Shown here piece after piece: positions 37,010-49,900 of a stretch of DNA of 64,000 nt. The stretch is from Cololabis saira (lineage: Eukaryota; Chordata; Actinopteri; Beloniformes; Belonidae). The DNA is taken from positions 19,071,017 to 19,135,016 of the forward strand of contig NC_084587.1 of the NCBI RefSeq assembly GCF_033807715.1, read 5' to 3'. The notes beneath the pieces were generated by a model that searched no databases, was not told where the DNA came from, and was given only the letters and a program-made list of their open reading frames with translations. The position numbers and the translations under genes were made by a program. Position 1 is the stretch's first letter, and every line of letters begins with the position of its first letter.

Positions 37010-37765
37010 TTTTATATGAAATTTGGAACTGGACTCTGCTGGAATGAACTGGGATAAAAGTCATTGACTGAATTAGAAGAGTTGTTGTTTAGACTGAATT
37101 GCACTTATCTTCTGTGTATAGCGCCTTAAGATTATTTTTGTTGTGAGTTGGTGCTTAACAGATCAAGTTAAAGGTAAAGATTGTTTGACTTAATGGCAAT
37201 AATTGAAAATACTTTTTTTCATGTTTTCATTTTGTGCTGCTTATCACTGCTTTTTCTGTGTGTATTATAGTCTAATTACTGCTGACTTTTATTTCTGCCT
37301 GCACACTTCAGGGCCCAGGTAAAAGATGTGAAAAAGGATATGAAGTAAAAAAGATATATAGATATATGTGCAAGAATGACTTAAAAAAAACTTTCATGGT
37401 ACCATAAACTGTTAAAAACGAATAATTTTTGGGGCAAATAATTAATGAATTATTGTGAATTTAATTGTGTTGTGGGATTTCAGGATTTCATGTCCTTGTA
37501 AGGGGGCAGTTTATCTAAATCATTTAAACCTATTGAACCAGGATGTCAAGATATTCAGACAATGGTTGAGGAAAGAGGAAAGAGAAATTTAATTTAAATG
37601 CCTTTTGTGTGACAGAAATAGCATCAGTTATGGGCTTAAGGTTAAAGAAAAAAACAGGTTGTTTCTATCTAGCTTCCTCTGTCTGTTGCCACAGTCACAC
37701 AAAGTAAAAGTATATAATAGAAGCAAATGGTCTATATATTTCAAAAAGAAGAAACAATAAGAGTC
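37010..37765 (+). repeat. direct duplication, copy B
   Basis: Same two blocks as copy A, but separated by about 340 extra bases. Divergence between copies is modest (small indels, scattered changes), so the duplication is not recent. Confidence 0.85.
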
Positions 37766-38182
37766 GAGGCGAGACGAGCAGGACTGAGTAGGTAATAGTG
37801 GAAAAGTGCAATTAGAGATAGCAAAAATAATTTAATATACAGTGTCACTGAAGTGTAAAGACTCTTACGAAAGTTCAAATGTGATTGTGACAACAGGACT
37901 CAAGAGACCAATGTTTCTGCAGCTTCTTGACACAAGTGACATCCTGGAGACGTCACGATACTAAAGAGGACAATGCTCTGATACACCGCTAGAGGGAGAT
38001 CTTCGCAAACAAATAAATATTCCCAGTGCGGTTTTCCCTTCACCGGTATATTATACATATGTCAGACGTGTGTTTTTAACCAATAGTGTGCGAATTTTTC
38101 TATATTAAATGTTGATTTTATTATGTAAATCCCCTTGCGTTACTATCGTATGAAAAGTGCTGTATAAATAAAGTTTGATTTG

Positions 38183-38360
<178 letters not shown>

Positions 38361-38399
38361 ACACAGGGCATCATGAGGACAGTCTCCACAACAGCTACT

Positions 38400-39680
38400 A
38401 TTAAAGTCGCACTAGTACTCTGTAGACCCCCCGAAAAAACAAAACAAAACAAAAAACCTTGCAAGATTGAAAGGAGAAAACGGACATCTTGAATGCAAAG
38501 CTGAGCCTGGATCTAAGGAGACAAGAAGCTGAATAGTCAGCATGTGAAGTGAAAATGTGAAAATGACATAAAACACAATGATTTATTCTGATGATACATT
38601 GATTGAGGCACATTTGTAGCTTCATCCATAATAAAGTTTAATGTTTGTTAGTTTTTAAAGGTGTTCATAACATCAGAAACACTATAGTTTATGAATGAAA
38701 GAATAAATACAAAGTAAAATAAAAAAGAACAATAAATATGTATGAATCTAAGACTATAAAATACAGTATAACTAAAAAAAGCACTATAAAATAGTTTTCT
38801 TTTCATAAAATAGTTGAGCAGCGAGTCTCAGGGTGCAATAAATACATATGATCAGAGTGCATTTTAGGGCATCTTATAAATAGCTCAGTGATGAATATAT
38901 AATAATACAGCTTTGCTAATTAATTATTATAGTTAACTTTTTCATTAACTTTACTTACTTAACTTTAACTGCAAATTGTTTAACCGAGCTGGTGTCCACA
39001 GTGGTTTAAGTATATTTAATATAAATACAGTTTCTGCAATTTCTAATTCCTTGTTATAGTTTTGATACCAATACAATTAAGTGTAAAAACTTGAATAAAG
39101 AAAAAAAGTTGAATAAAGTCCAACAAAGAGCCAGAAAAACCTCCTATTGAGTCATGATACTTTTTTACGTAAGTTATGATTCTGACTTCAATGGGTTTTG
39201 TCATTATGATTCTTAAAGGTGAATATAATAATTAATACTGTGTTTAAAAAAAGTATTTTATTATCAAAACTACATTAGCTTCTTTTAGCCATTTTTAAAT
39301 TATCTATACTTCTGATTGTGTCAGACAACATAAACACACCACAAAAAATGTTTTACTTATCAAAAGCTTTAGTGTTATAGTCTCACGTAGTTGTCGTTTA
39401 TGTTTCACTGGTTTGTCAAAATGTTTTAAACTTACATCTACAATTCATAAAATACTGCACAATCATTGGATAAGCCCAAAAATGAAGGGAAATCAGTACA
39501 GGATCAAGTACGCATTGAAACAGTTGTTTTTGTTACTGCATTAAAATATCAGCAACTTTAGATCCATAATCACTTTATAATTCATCTCTATTTCATTATC
39601 TCTTTAAAATGTCACAAGAATGTAACAAACAGAAGTTTTTTTAACGAGCAGATACTCGAGAGTGCTCCAGTGTTGAGTAG
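38400..39680 (-). other. gucy1b1 3' flank and 3' UTR
   Basis: AT-rich sequence without an exon. The gucy1b1 3' UTR occupies the right end, perhaps from about 39250. Confidence 0.5.
39257..39262 (-). promoter_or_regulatory. possible gucy1b1 poly(A) signal
   Basis: This is the first AATAAA on the minus strand downstream of the gucy1b1 stop, about 420 bases away. The 3' UTR between has no other clear signal. Unproven. Confidence 0.4.
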
Positions 39681-42600
39681 TTAAGCTTTGACGGCGCTGG
39701 TGTCTGTGTTGCTCTTCCGAGAGAGAAACCACACCTTCATGGGCTCCTTCTTTCCTTTCATGGTGACGGGGCCGCGGTACTCCAAATGAAACTGAGGGTC
39801 AGCATTCTCGGCAGACTGCAAACACCTGGAATACCATGACAACAGCATCACAATTTATGCATTCCCTTCAGCTCGGGAAGAGTTCTGACCTCACTGGGAC
39901 ATAAAACAAGCGCAGCCCTCCTCGGATAGCTCAGTAATTCATGTTTAATGTAGACTTCAGTCTGCACCTGGTCTTAACTTGTCAAATCTCACTTAACCTC
40001 CTAAGACCCGGTGCATTTTCTTTGCCTCTCATTGTTTCCCCATTAAGAAATGAAATATTATGAAAACATGTGATGTCCAAATATGTGTGTCAGGTCTTGG
40101 GAAGTTAAGACTTTTTTAAATTCAAACAAAACACACACAAAAACTATAAATGCTGGTAAATAAAGAGGTATTACTTATCCTGACCATCTGTACAGAGTCA
40201 CTTCATGAATTTCTCTCCACCAATAAGGTACATACTGAACCAATCGGAAATGGTGGGCGGGCTTTATATGACAACTCATACCAGAGTGACCAAGAGTCAG
40301 AACAAGCAGGATGGCGGCAGAACTGCTAATTTAACCAGCATCCTTACCTGATTTGAGGACATTTTGAGTCTTTTGTTGATACTAATCTAAGTGCATTTGT
40401 CACGTGTTTTGTTTCTGACTGCTTGTATGCCTAAGTGGCGTTTCTTTTGCCTCCACTGGTGCTGATCCTTGGAAATAAAAACCGAATCCAAAGGAACCAA
40501 GCTAAATTTTAACAAAAAAAACTCGGATGGCCGGCCAGGTTAACTACTACTAGTACTCACCTGTAAGTGTATTCTGAGACGTTAATTTTCCCTTTTTCAC
40601 CAGTCGTTTCAGTGCGACTTGTGAGATTGACGGTATTTCCGAAAAGGCAATATCTGGGCATCCTCTGGCCAATCACCCCAGTCACAACTTCTCCTGTGTG
40701 GATCCCGATAGTGATCTGGAGAGAAAAAAGGTTGGGATACTCATGAGGTTTGGATAACTATTGCTGCTATTCCAGAAATTCTGCAGCTCTGATCATCAGT
40801 TGTTAAAATGCTGTTGTTTGCAGCATGCACCGATAAATGCACCTGATTTATTCACTTCATGACCGCAAAGACAAAAATATAAAGACTGTAATCTGAAAAA
40901 TTATGTCATCGTGCACGACAGTAAGAGAAATGCAAAAAAAGAGTTCAAGGACTCACTCTTAAATGCTTTCTTATACGTTTAGACAGTGCTTAAAGAAGCT
41001 AATCAACAACATTCAGCAGTAAGACTGGCCATAAACATTTAATAAAGTGGTCAAAGGCAATGCACAGGCTCATATTTACACTAGAACTCGCAGGCACGTT
41101 ATTTCTTGTTGTCTTCAGAGCACGAACGTGGCCTGAGTGCCCGAGACAAATGAGAATCTATTTTTATCCACAGGATCGTGAGATGATTCGAGCCTGTTTC
41201 TGCTACTAAACTGAGCTTCTCTGTTACCAGTGCCATGGGCCAAAATAAACAATTAACAAATCTTTTGGTAACCAGACATGATTTTCCAGAGTTAAGTATC
41301 AACAGTCATTGATATAATAACAATCTCCAACAGTCAGTTAAACAAAACTTTGATGATTTTTTTTTGTTCTGCCTGTGACTTCATTGTGGAAATATGTCCA
41401 GATGCACAGATATAATTATTCTAAAGTCAATTAGGGGAAAAAAAAAAAAAAAGAAAGTTAACAGAGCTTCAGAGAGCTTTGATTACTGTGCCAAATTAAC
41501 AGATGCATTGCTAAAAACATTGGAAAAAAAATAAATTAAAAATGAAGAGATGTCTGAAAATAGTAAACTGATCAACCAAAAAAAGATAAACTGCATCACA
41601 GAAACAGAAAAGCATTTCAGCAACAAAAAGAAAAGAGAACTGCGTACAGCATACACGGGATTACATATTATATTTAAACATATGATTATAAAAACGTATA
41701 GTTTTTTTGTCACCATTTATGTATTTAAACTAGTAAGTGTACTGTATAAGGCTGAGGCTTACATTTTCTGGATATTTTGCACCACAGACTGAAAAGAAAC
41801 CAACAGAAAACACACCTGCACTGGTTCATCATCCACTTTGACTTGTCCAGCGATCTCCATCATGTCGAGAGCAAGATGGCAGATTGATTTGGCGTGGTGC
41901 GTGCACGGCTCCGGCAGACCGCTCACCGTCATATACTTATCACCCACTGTCTCCACCTGCAAAAGGAAAACATTTTATCACTCTTCATGGAAGTGGAACT
42001 ATGTTGCTTTGATTCATTTCGTTCAATAAAGCATTCCCACCTTTTTACAAAAGAATTGATTTGAAGGAACTCAGTGACGCAGGAGTAAACTGAAACACCC
42101 TGTGATAAACACCTTCACATTCATGGGCTTTCAGACACTCAGGGCCTCTTTGAGTTCTGCTAAAACCCGTGGACCACCTACCCATTCCCCGTGTTGAGTA
42201 AATATTACTTCTTTTGTTGACCCGGTGCCTGAAGCTGATCCCCTGGAAATGCTGAGGTCTGTTTGACTTCTCAAAGTGCATTCTTGTCTGAAAGCCTGGA
42301 GTGTAAATCTGCTGCGCAAGGCCTATAAAATGCTGCAGTCCCTCCGTAAAACTACACTGTGTTTGGAAGTTTGTGCTCTGGTAAGGAACTCAAGTCAAGT
42401 GATATAAATATTCTTTTACGCAGATGTTTGTGCATAATTTCATAGGATTATTCGGCAGACTGGTGCCCTTAAGATAAGAGAACTGGCAGACAATTTGACC
42501 TTTATGAATTGGCTGCAGAAATCCCTCCTTTCCCTCCCTTTACCGGGAGGAGATGACACAAATGCATGAAAAACTGTCGTAGTAGTTTTTGCTTACAACC

Positions 42601-42837
42601 TTGTATACATAAGGGTTCTTCCGTGAGTCTGTCAAGATGTCAAAACGTGTATAAACATCATTGAGCAGGTTGACTATCTTGATGGCGCCCTCGGCTGAAG
42701 CGTGCTTGCTGCAGAAAGCATTGAATCCCACGATGCCGCTGAACAGGATGGTCACGTTGTCGTAGCGCTTCGCTGGGACTGGGCGTTTGTGTCGCAGCTC
42801 ATTTGCAACAGATGGTGGCAAGACAGAATACAGCAAT
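39681..42837 (-). other. gucy1b1: gucy1b1 cyclase catalytic exons 10-13 (residues 392-617)
   Basis: Exon 10 holds [20 protein letters not shown]. Exon 11 starts [17 protein letters not shown] with Glu473. Exon 12 holds [20 protein letters not shown] with Cys541 (guanine-specifying), Asn548 and Arg552. Exon 13 ends [18 protein letters not shown] and a TAA at 39683-39681. The donor of exon 10 is AAG|gttgta, a weaker than average site. The last seven or so residues differ from the human tail, as expected for that variable end. Confidence 0.95.
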
Positions 42838-43886
42838 CTAAGGAGAAGAAGACAAAAAGGCATTTAAAGGAGGGGTTGTTATGGTGCAAGTGTGCGGAGG
42901 AGAAACAGACTGGGGGCTGCCAGACTCAAGTCCATCCTTTGAATCAGCTTTTTATTTGCTCTACCAGCCCCTTTTTGGTCACTTCACCATGCAAGCTGCT
43001 CTCCGACGGGAGGGTGGAGTTTCTATGGTAACTGTTAGAGGATTGCCTTGTTAAAAGCAAAATATCTTCCTTGATGCATCATAATGTCAGGACCCATGAT
43101 ACATACAGATGATCAACACCGACTGGCGATCTGTGCGTGTGAAAATATCATGATTACCCAACAACACCAAAAAATTATACCTAAATATCAAATTTAAAAT
43201 GTAAAACTAGCCAATTCCAGTGTTTTACTCCAAGACTAAAGAGTCCAAACGTCTTTCCTTCTTAATCATCAGCATGAGCAAGGACTTGTACAGGTAACAA
43301 TCAACTTATATGAGAAAGTCTGACATCAGCGGTTCCAGCTGGTGTGTAACATTAATATAACATAAACGGGGCCGAGACCGGTATCTGGCTCTGTCGTCAG
43401 TGTTTCTGATGTGGAGTTAAACCTTAAAAGGGAATCCTTCATGAGTTCTCTCTTTTATCTCCTACAAGACGGACTAATGAACAATCAGGTTTTAACAGAA
43501 GTGTTAAAGCATAATGACTGAAGTAGACTAGGTGATAGAGATAATAATAAAGGTGTCAAACGTAAAAAAAAAACATGTAAAAAACGTAAAAAAAAACACA
43601 AGGTAGAGCATTTGTTTCATTCAAAAGGTGTGGCCCTTTGATGGTCTCGGGCCTGTCAGCTCAAACCCCCCGTCACCCTGAGCAGGATGAAGTTTGCATA
43701 GAAACTGATTCAGTGGGTAGATTAACTTTCAAGTGTTTGCATCTTCGCTTTCAAAGTCGTCGTGAAGCCCAGCGCCTACTCTCTCTGTGCCATCACAGTC
43801 TTTGTGGGGAGAAGTTTCTTACAGTAAAAATAATTAAAGATATATATAACGTTTTGTGTTACAGTATATATTTATCATATCATATC

Positions 43887-43954
<68 letters not shown>

Positions 43955-46862
43955 GTATAAACCTATAAGGTAGAGATGTAAAAGGTATATTTCAGAACTA
44001 AAAGGTCTATTATTAGATTGGAACAAGTGTTAATTTATGTTTATGTTATGCTATTACAAGTCCGAATACAAGGTTTACTTGATCATCTTTCTTAAAACTT
44101 GCAAAACAGTCTAGATGCTAGACAAAAAATAAGACCTTTTTTTTTTTTCAAACAAGGCTTTTTTTAAAAACTCTTTAAAAACAAATCATTGTTTGTCAGA
44201 GGCTTAAAGAGCTATTTATTTTAACATAGGTCTATCGCCCCCAGGGCTAAAGTTAATTGTCATTTTGCTACAAACACATATTCCATTTTAACTCAAAACT
44301 GCTTCATCTCACATTGTTTTGTCCCTAATGAAACACCTGACCATCTAAGAATAGACCTGGCTTTGGTTTAATTCCGGAAATGTTTCTTTAAGGGCTGATA
44401 GTGACTGTCAAAGGGAAAATGCAACTACAAGTATTATATACAGTAATACTATAATAATAATTTTTATAACACTAAAAATTCATATAGTAAACTTTCATAG
44501 AAGTTCAGTTTCATTTAGATCCTATCAAGGGACGGTGCATGTAATATAACAGTTTGACTGTAGTTCCATAAAAAACTGAACAGCAGGTGGTTTAGGCTGA
44601 ATTAACAACTTATTTAAAAAAAATTGTGAAACCTGTCAGTTTTCTTTTTTTCATCTTCCAGGGCCCGGAGTGTGTGCTGGAGACGATCCGTCAGGATTTC
44701 CAGCTCTTGGGTCAGCTTGTACTCCTCACGAAACTGCTCCCCAAGCAGTACCAGGTCACGCGTGGCGTCATGCAGCGGGATGTCACTTAGGTATAGGCCC
44801 CTCCGTGTGAGATCATCCAGATTCATAACACTTACCGGAGACACAAAGAGCAACTTAGGAAAGAAAAATAGAAAGACAGAGAAAAACTTCTAGATTTATT
44901 TTCTGTATTTGTACCTAAATTGCCAAATCTGCATACCTGTTCTTGTTCTTGCGCTTATGTAAGTTGGATATTGAGTAAACGCAACCCCATTGATGAATCA
45001 CTAGCAATGAGATCACCATCTTGACTTTGGCTACCGTTTGTAGATAAATGATCTGCTTCTCGAGTGAGGTCAGACCCTGCAGTGCACTGCCCTTCTCTGC
45101 TCAGGTGAATGAACATGTTTCTCTGTGATATCAGCAGTCAATTAATTTTGTCGGGCAGGACCCTTCTGCAAAAGCACTTCACAGTGTGTAAAATTTGAAT
45201 CCTGCTCTCCCGCATCTAATATTTCTTGGCAAATGTCAGATGAGTTGCACAAGGGCTGCAGAAGCTAATGGAGGTCACAGCTAAAGATCACTCCTCAATT
45301 TATCAGCTCCTCAGTTTCCTTGTGTTGGTTTCCTCTCATGCCATGTAGCTACGTATGTTTTTGTTCATTTTTAACGGACTAAGAGGAAATATGAAATACT
45401 TTCAATCATTGCTTAACTGTAACTGCAGTGTTTAATATGCAAATCTCAACCTTTCAGGTCAAATGCCATAGAGGACAAATATCTAAAAAAGTTGAATAGT
45501 CAGGTTAAACCCAGCAGAAGACATTATCTAGTGTCATCATGGGTAATTGATGGCTAATAATCCTTTTCTCAGCTCTACTCAGAAAGTCCACAAGTTTCCT
45601 TAAATTGCAGAACAAGAGCAATGACCTCCAACAAAGATACATTAAAACAAAAGAAAAAAGGCCGGCATCCAAGTTATTCAGATCTAACTCAGGCTATACT
45701 TCATATATGGTAAAATTCAAACAAATATAAAAAACAGAAAAACTAAAAAAACGCTTCAAATCTCTGGCAGAAGTTAATCTTGGGTGCTAGTTTTTATTTT
45801 GGAACCTGATATTGGTTTTAATGACATATTTGTTAAAAAATGCATCCTTGTTTTAGTCATTTATTGTTATTACTTTGCCTAATTGCCTCTTGTAAGCCTT
45901 ATTGCGACATAATTTTGAATCACTTTAGTGCAAATCTAATTTGTAAGCCGTATATGCATGCATTTTATATACATTTCTAATTTGGACAATGCTGAGGGTT
46001 AATAAAAAACATTTAGGATTCACATCCCTCTGCTCTTACGTGTATGAAATAAATCTCAAACACTTAAATTGTCAGTGTTTGACATTTCCCCCAGTTTGTG
46101 TTTCTGTTCTGCCCCGCCTGTTTTCCATCTGCCCTGATTGTTCACACCTGTGTCTCGTTACCCCCTGTGTATATCTGGTCTCGTCTTCCCCTGCTCCCTG
46201 TCAGTCTGTACTGTTTGCTCCCTCCATGTTTCCACGCCTAGTTTTTTGGATCCCTGTTTTGTTCTCTTTTTTGATCCTGCCCAGCAGCGCTTTGGTTTTG
46301 TTTTTGTGGAATAAACTCAGTTTTTGTGAACTCCTGCCTCCCGCTCTCCTGCGTCTGGGTCCTCATACAACCACCCGTGACATAAATGTTGAAATCTCAA
46401 TCACATGATCATTTTCAAACCACTGGACCCAAACAGTCACTATGCTTATTCTCACCAAACATTTGCATTTGCAAATACCAAGTTTTTGACAACTCCATCA
46501 TAAGACTGCGTGATTCACTCACTTGTTAACTAAAGTCCTGCTGCATGTCAGGTTCAGATGAGGTCTATGAGGTCACACGAGTCTCAGCAAACAGAATAGT
46601 GGATTTACCGTACAGTCCGGGTCTGTTCTGATCCTGACCTGTATTTTCTTATGCACTATTGACTGCATGTTAGGGATGGGCGGTATGGACTAAAAAATGT
46701 ATCACGATAATTTCTGGCATTTATCCAGATAACGATAAAAATGACGATTAAAAAAAAACAAACAATTCAACTCCACCATTTCAACTATAAATCTATCTCG
46801 CTCTCAGATCCACGTCATCAACGGGAATTTATCCTTCTTTCTTTCTTTCTTTCTGGCTCATT

Positions 46863-46954
<92 letters not shown>

Positions 46955-49900
46955 TCAGGCTCATTTCCTTCCTTCCTTCCTTTTTCCCTTCCTTCCTTCT
47001 TTCCTCCTGCTCTCTTCTTCCTTCTTCCCTTCCTCTTTTCTCCCTTCCTTCCTCCTTTCCTTGCTTTCTCCTTTCCTTCCTTCCTTCCTTCCTTCCTTCC
47101 TTCCTTCCTTCCTTCCTTCCTTCCTTCCTTCCTTCCTTCCTTCCTTCCTTATTTTTTCCCTTCCTTCCTCCTGCTCTCTTCTTCCTTCTTCCCTTCCTCT
47201 TTCCTTCCTTCCTTCCTTTTTCCCTTCCTTCCTTCTTTCCTCCTGCTCTCTCCTTCCTTCTTCCCTTCCTCTTTTCTTCCTTCCTTCCTTCCTTCCTTCC
47301 TTCCTTCCTTCCTTCCTTCCTTCCTTCCTTCCTTCCTTCCTTCCTTCCTTCCTTCCTTCCTTCCTTCCTTCACGTACATTGTGTTTGTGGATTTAACGCA
47401 GAATCATAAATCAGCTTTACACAAAAACGTCATCAACGGGAATTTATCGTTTTTACCGCGAGATGATAAATTCTTATCGTGAGGAATTTTTTTGACGGTT
47501 TATCGTGAACGGTAAAATATCGCCCATTCCTACTGCATGTATTTAGAAATACTGCCACTGAAAATTAAGTTTATTTCTCAGCTGATGCACACTGACTGTT
47601 TTTCCCACAGAGCAGCAACATGCTTTCATAACATAACCTCGTTCCTAAGATAACTGAACCTCTTGAACTTGTGAGGATGGAAAAAGTGCACAAACTGGCT
47701 CCCACTACAAAGTGTGACAGCTTGAAAAAATTGAACGGAGGCCTATCTTCTTTGCATTCAAGGCTTAAAAGATTCTAAGAGTTTGAAAATGAGTTTTGTA
47801 TCAGGTACGAGCAACCTCAAATTCCATCAGTTCCTTCATTTCTCATGGGACCGACGCTCATGGGTCACTCTTTTTCTATCATAATATATTATATTTGTAT
47901 ATCGACTCACTGGCCACTTTAATAGGTACACCTGTCCAACTGCCCGTTAACGCAAATTTCTAATCAGCCAATCACATGGCAGCAACTCAATGCATGTACA
48001 GTAGGCACATAGACTTGGTCAAGACGATCTGCTTCAGTTCAAACCGAGCATCACAATGCGGAAGAAAGGTGATTTAAGTGACTTTGAACGTGGCATGGTT
48101 GTTGGTGCCATACGGGCTGGTCTGAGTATTTCAGAAACTGCTGATCTACTGGGATTTTCACACACAACCATCTCTAGGGTTTACAGAGAAAAAGAGAAAA
48201 TATGCATTGCCCGGCAGTTCTGTGGGCGCAAATGCCTTGTTGATGCCAGAGGTCTTGAATCATCGGATCTGAACCTGACTTTGAATGTGTTCAAACCTTG
48301 CATTGACATCGGCCGCGCGTGATCAGATTTCCTGATGGAAGCTATAGGTTATTCTAGCTAAAATACCACAGTAAGACAGTACAAACAGCATCTAGCACCC
48401 ACAACAAAAGCATCTTTTTTTTTAATTGTGCCCTTTTAATTTGTTTAAAGCACCAGTTTGAAGGTGTAGAATTACCACTTTTACTCTGTTGATACATGTT
48501 TGCGTTACCCACATTCCAGTCACAGAAAATGCATCATGGATTGAAATTGGATGCAGATAAAGGTGGAAAACTTGGATAATTGTACAGCGTCTGTAATGGC
48601 TCAGATGCACTTAAAATCCTTACATTTTCTCAAAAATCGGCAGGGGAACCTTATGTATACATTTTGTTGAGCTTCATCATCAACATCATAATCCAATTAT
48701 AATCAAATGTTGGAATACAACGTTGTTCCAACCTCAAACTAACTTCAGGTGTCTGCTATCGCTGGCAACTATGAACCAATCAGAGAACAGGACGTAGTAC
48801 GATGCTTCTCTCCTCCACTATTTATTTGTGGATTTGTGGAAGACGAATTATTTAAAATGTGAATGTATTTTTCTGTATTAGTTACAACTGAACGATATTC
48901 TGGGTTATTGTGAAAAAGTTGAATAAAGTTCAATTTACCAGACTGTTTTGTTTTGTTTTATATAAGTTTTATCATGCCTTATAACCCGGTGCACCTAATG
49001 GTCCAAAGAATACGGTACACTTTTTAGTCTTTAAGAACCAGAGCTAGCAGATAACATTACTTTATCACTGACAGACATAATGCAACTAAATGTAAAGTGC
49101 AACACAGCAGGTCAGGTGCTTCTGAAAAGATATTTTGATCCTTGAAAAAAAATTGTGCTACAAAAGAGTTTGAAAAAGTGTGATTTTACTGCAGGTCAAT
49201 GAATGAGTCCTTTCTTTCAAGATCAATCAATATAATTGTCAATGTCTGTTTTATGAATTAGCGTTACATTATTTTCTATATTGACTAACTGAATGATAAA
49301 AATTGGAACTGGATTATCCCCAGTTGTATTACAATAAAGTGAAATTTCACATTTAATCAATCAAATTGAAAGTGTCAAGCAGTAATTACTTTATTGGCCA
49401 ATTTGTCCATTCTGGACGCTAAGATATAAGTTTTCATTTGTAAGGTCTTAGCTTTGAGTTTTAACTTTGTTTCATTGTGAGAATATTTTTCATTTTAATT
49501 TTATGATGAAATTGACATACTGTATCTGTTTAAACTGTATTATAGTTTATAAAGTAAAGTTCCTGGTAGTTCCTATTAGTCGGTGAAAGAGAACCATTGA
49601 TTGGGTGTGTAAACTGGCACGTTGGGCTTACCTGGGTGAGCAAAGAAAAAGAATATTCTCTGCCTCTGGCAAATAAATCATCTGCCCTTTCAATCTCAGA
49701 CAGCTGATCTCCACCCCCGTGAGCTCGTCCTCATTCTCTACGGTTTCCACATTAAGCAGGCCCTCCTGTCAGGATTACATCACACTTATGAATATTTTAG
49801 AACGCTGCACAAGTATGCCAATTCAGCTCACTCTGTATTCTTAAATGTGCCCTTTTATTCAATTCAAATGTTAAATACAGCACCTCTTCATAGGAGAAAT

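Noticed and set aside
45989..46408. 139-codon ORF in gucy1b1 intron 8
   Set aside because: It covers an interspersed repeat, has low-complexity Leu/Pro/Ser/Val composition and no splice context.
46741..47409. ORF of 222 codons made of Phe/Leu/Ser/Pro
   Set aside because: It is translation of the (TTTC)n and (TTCC)n tract.
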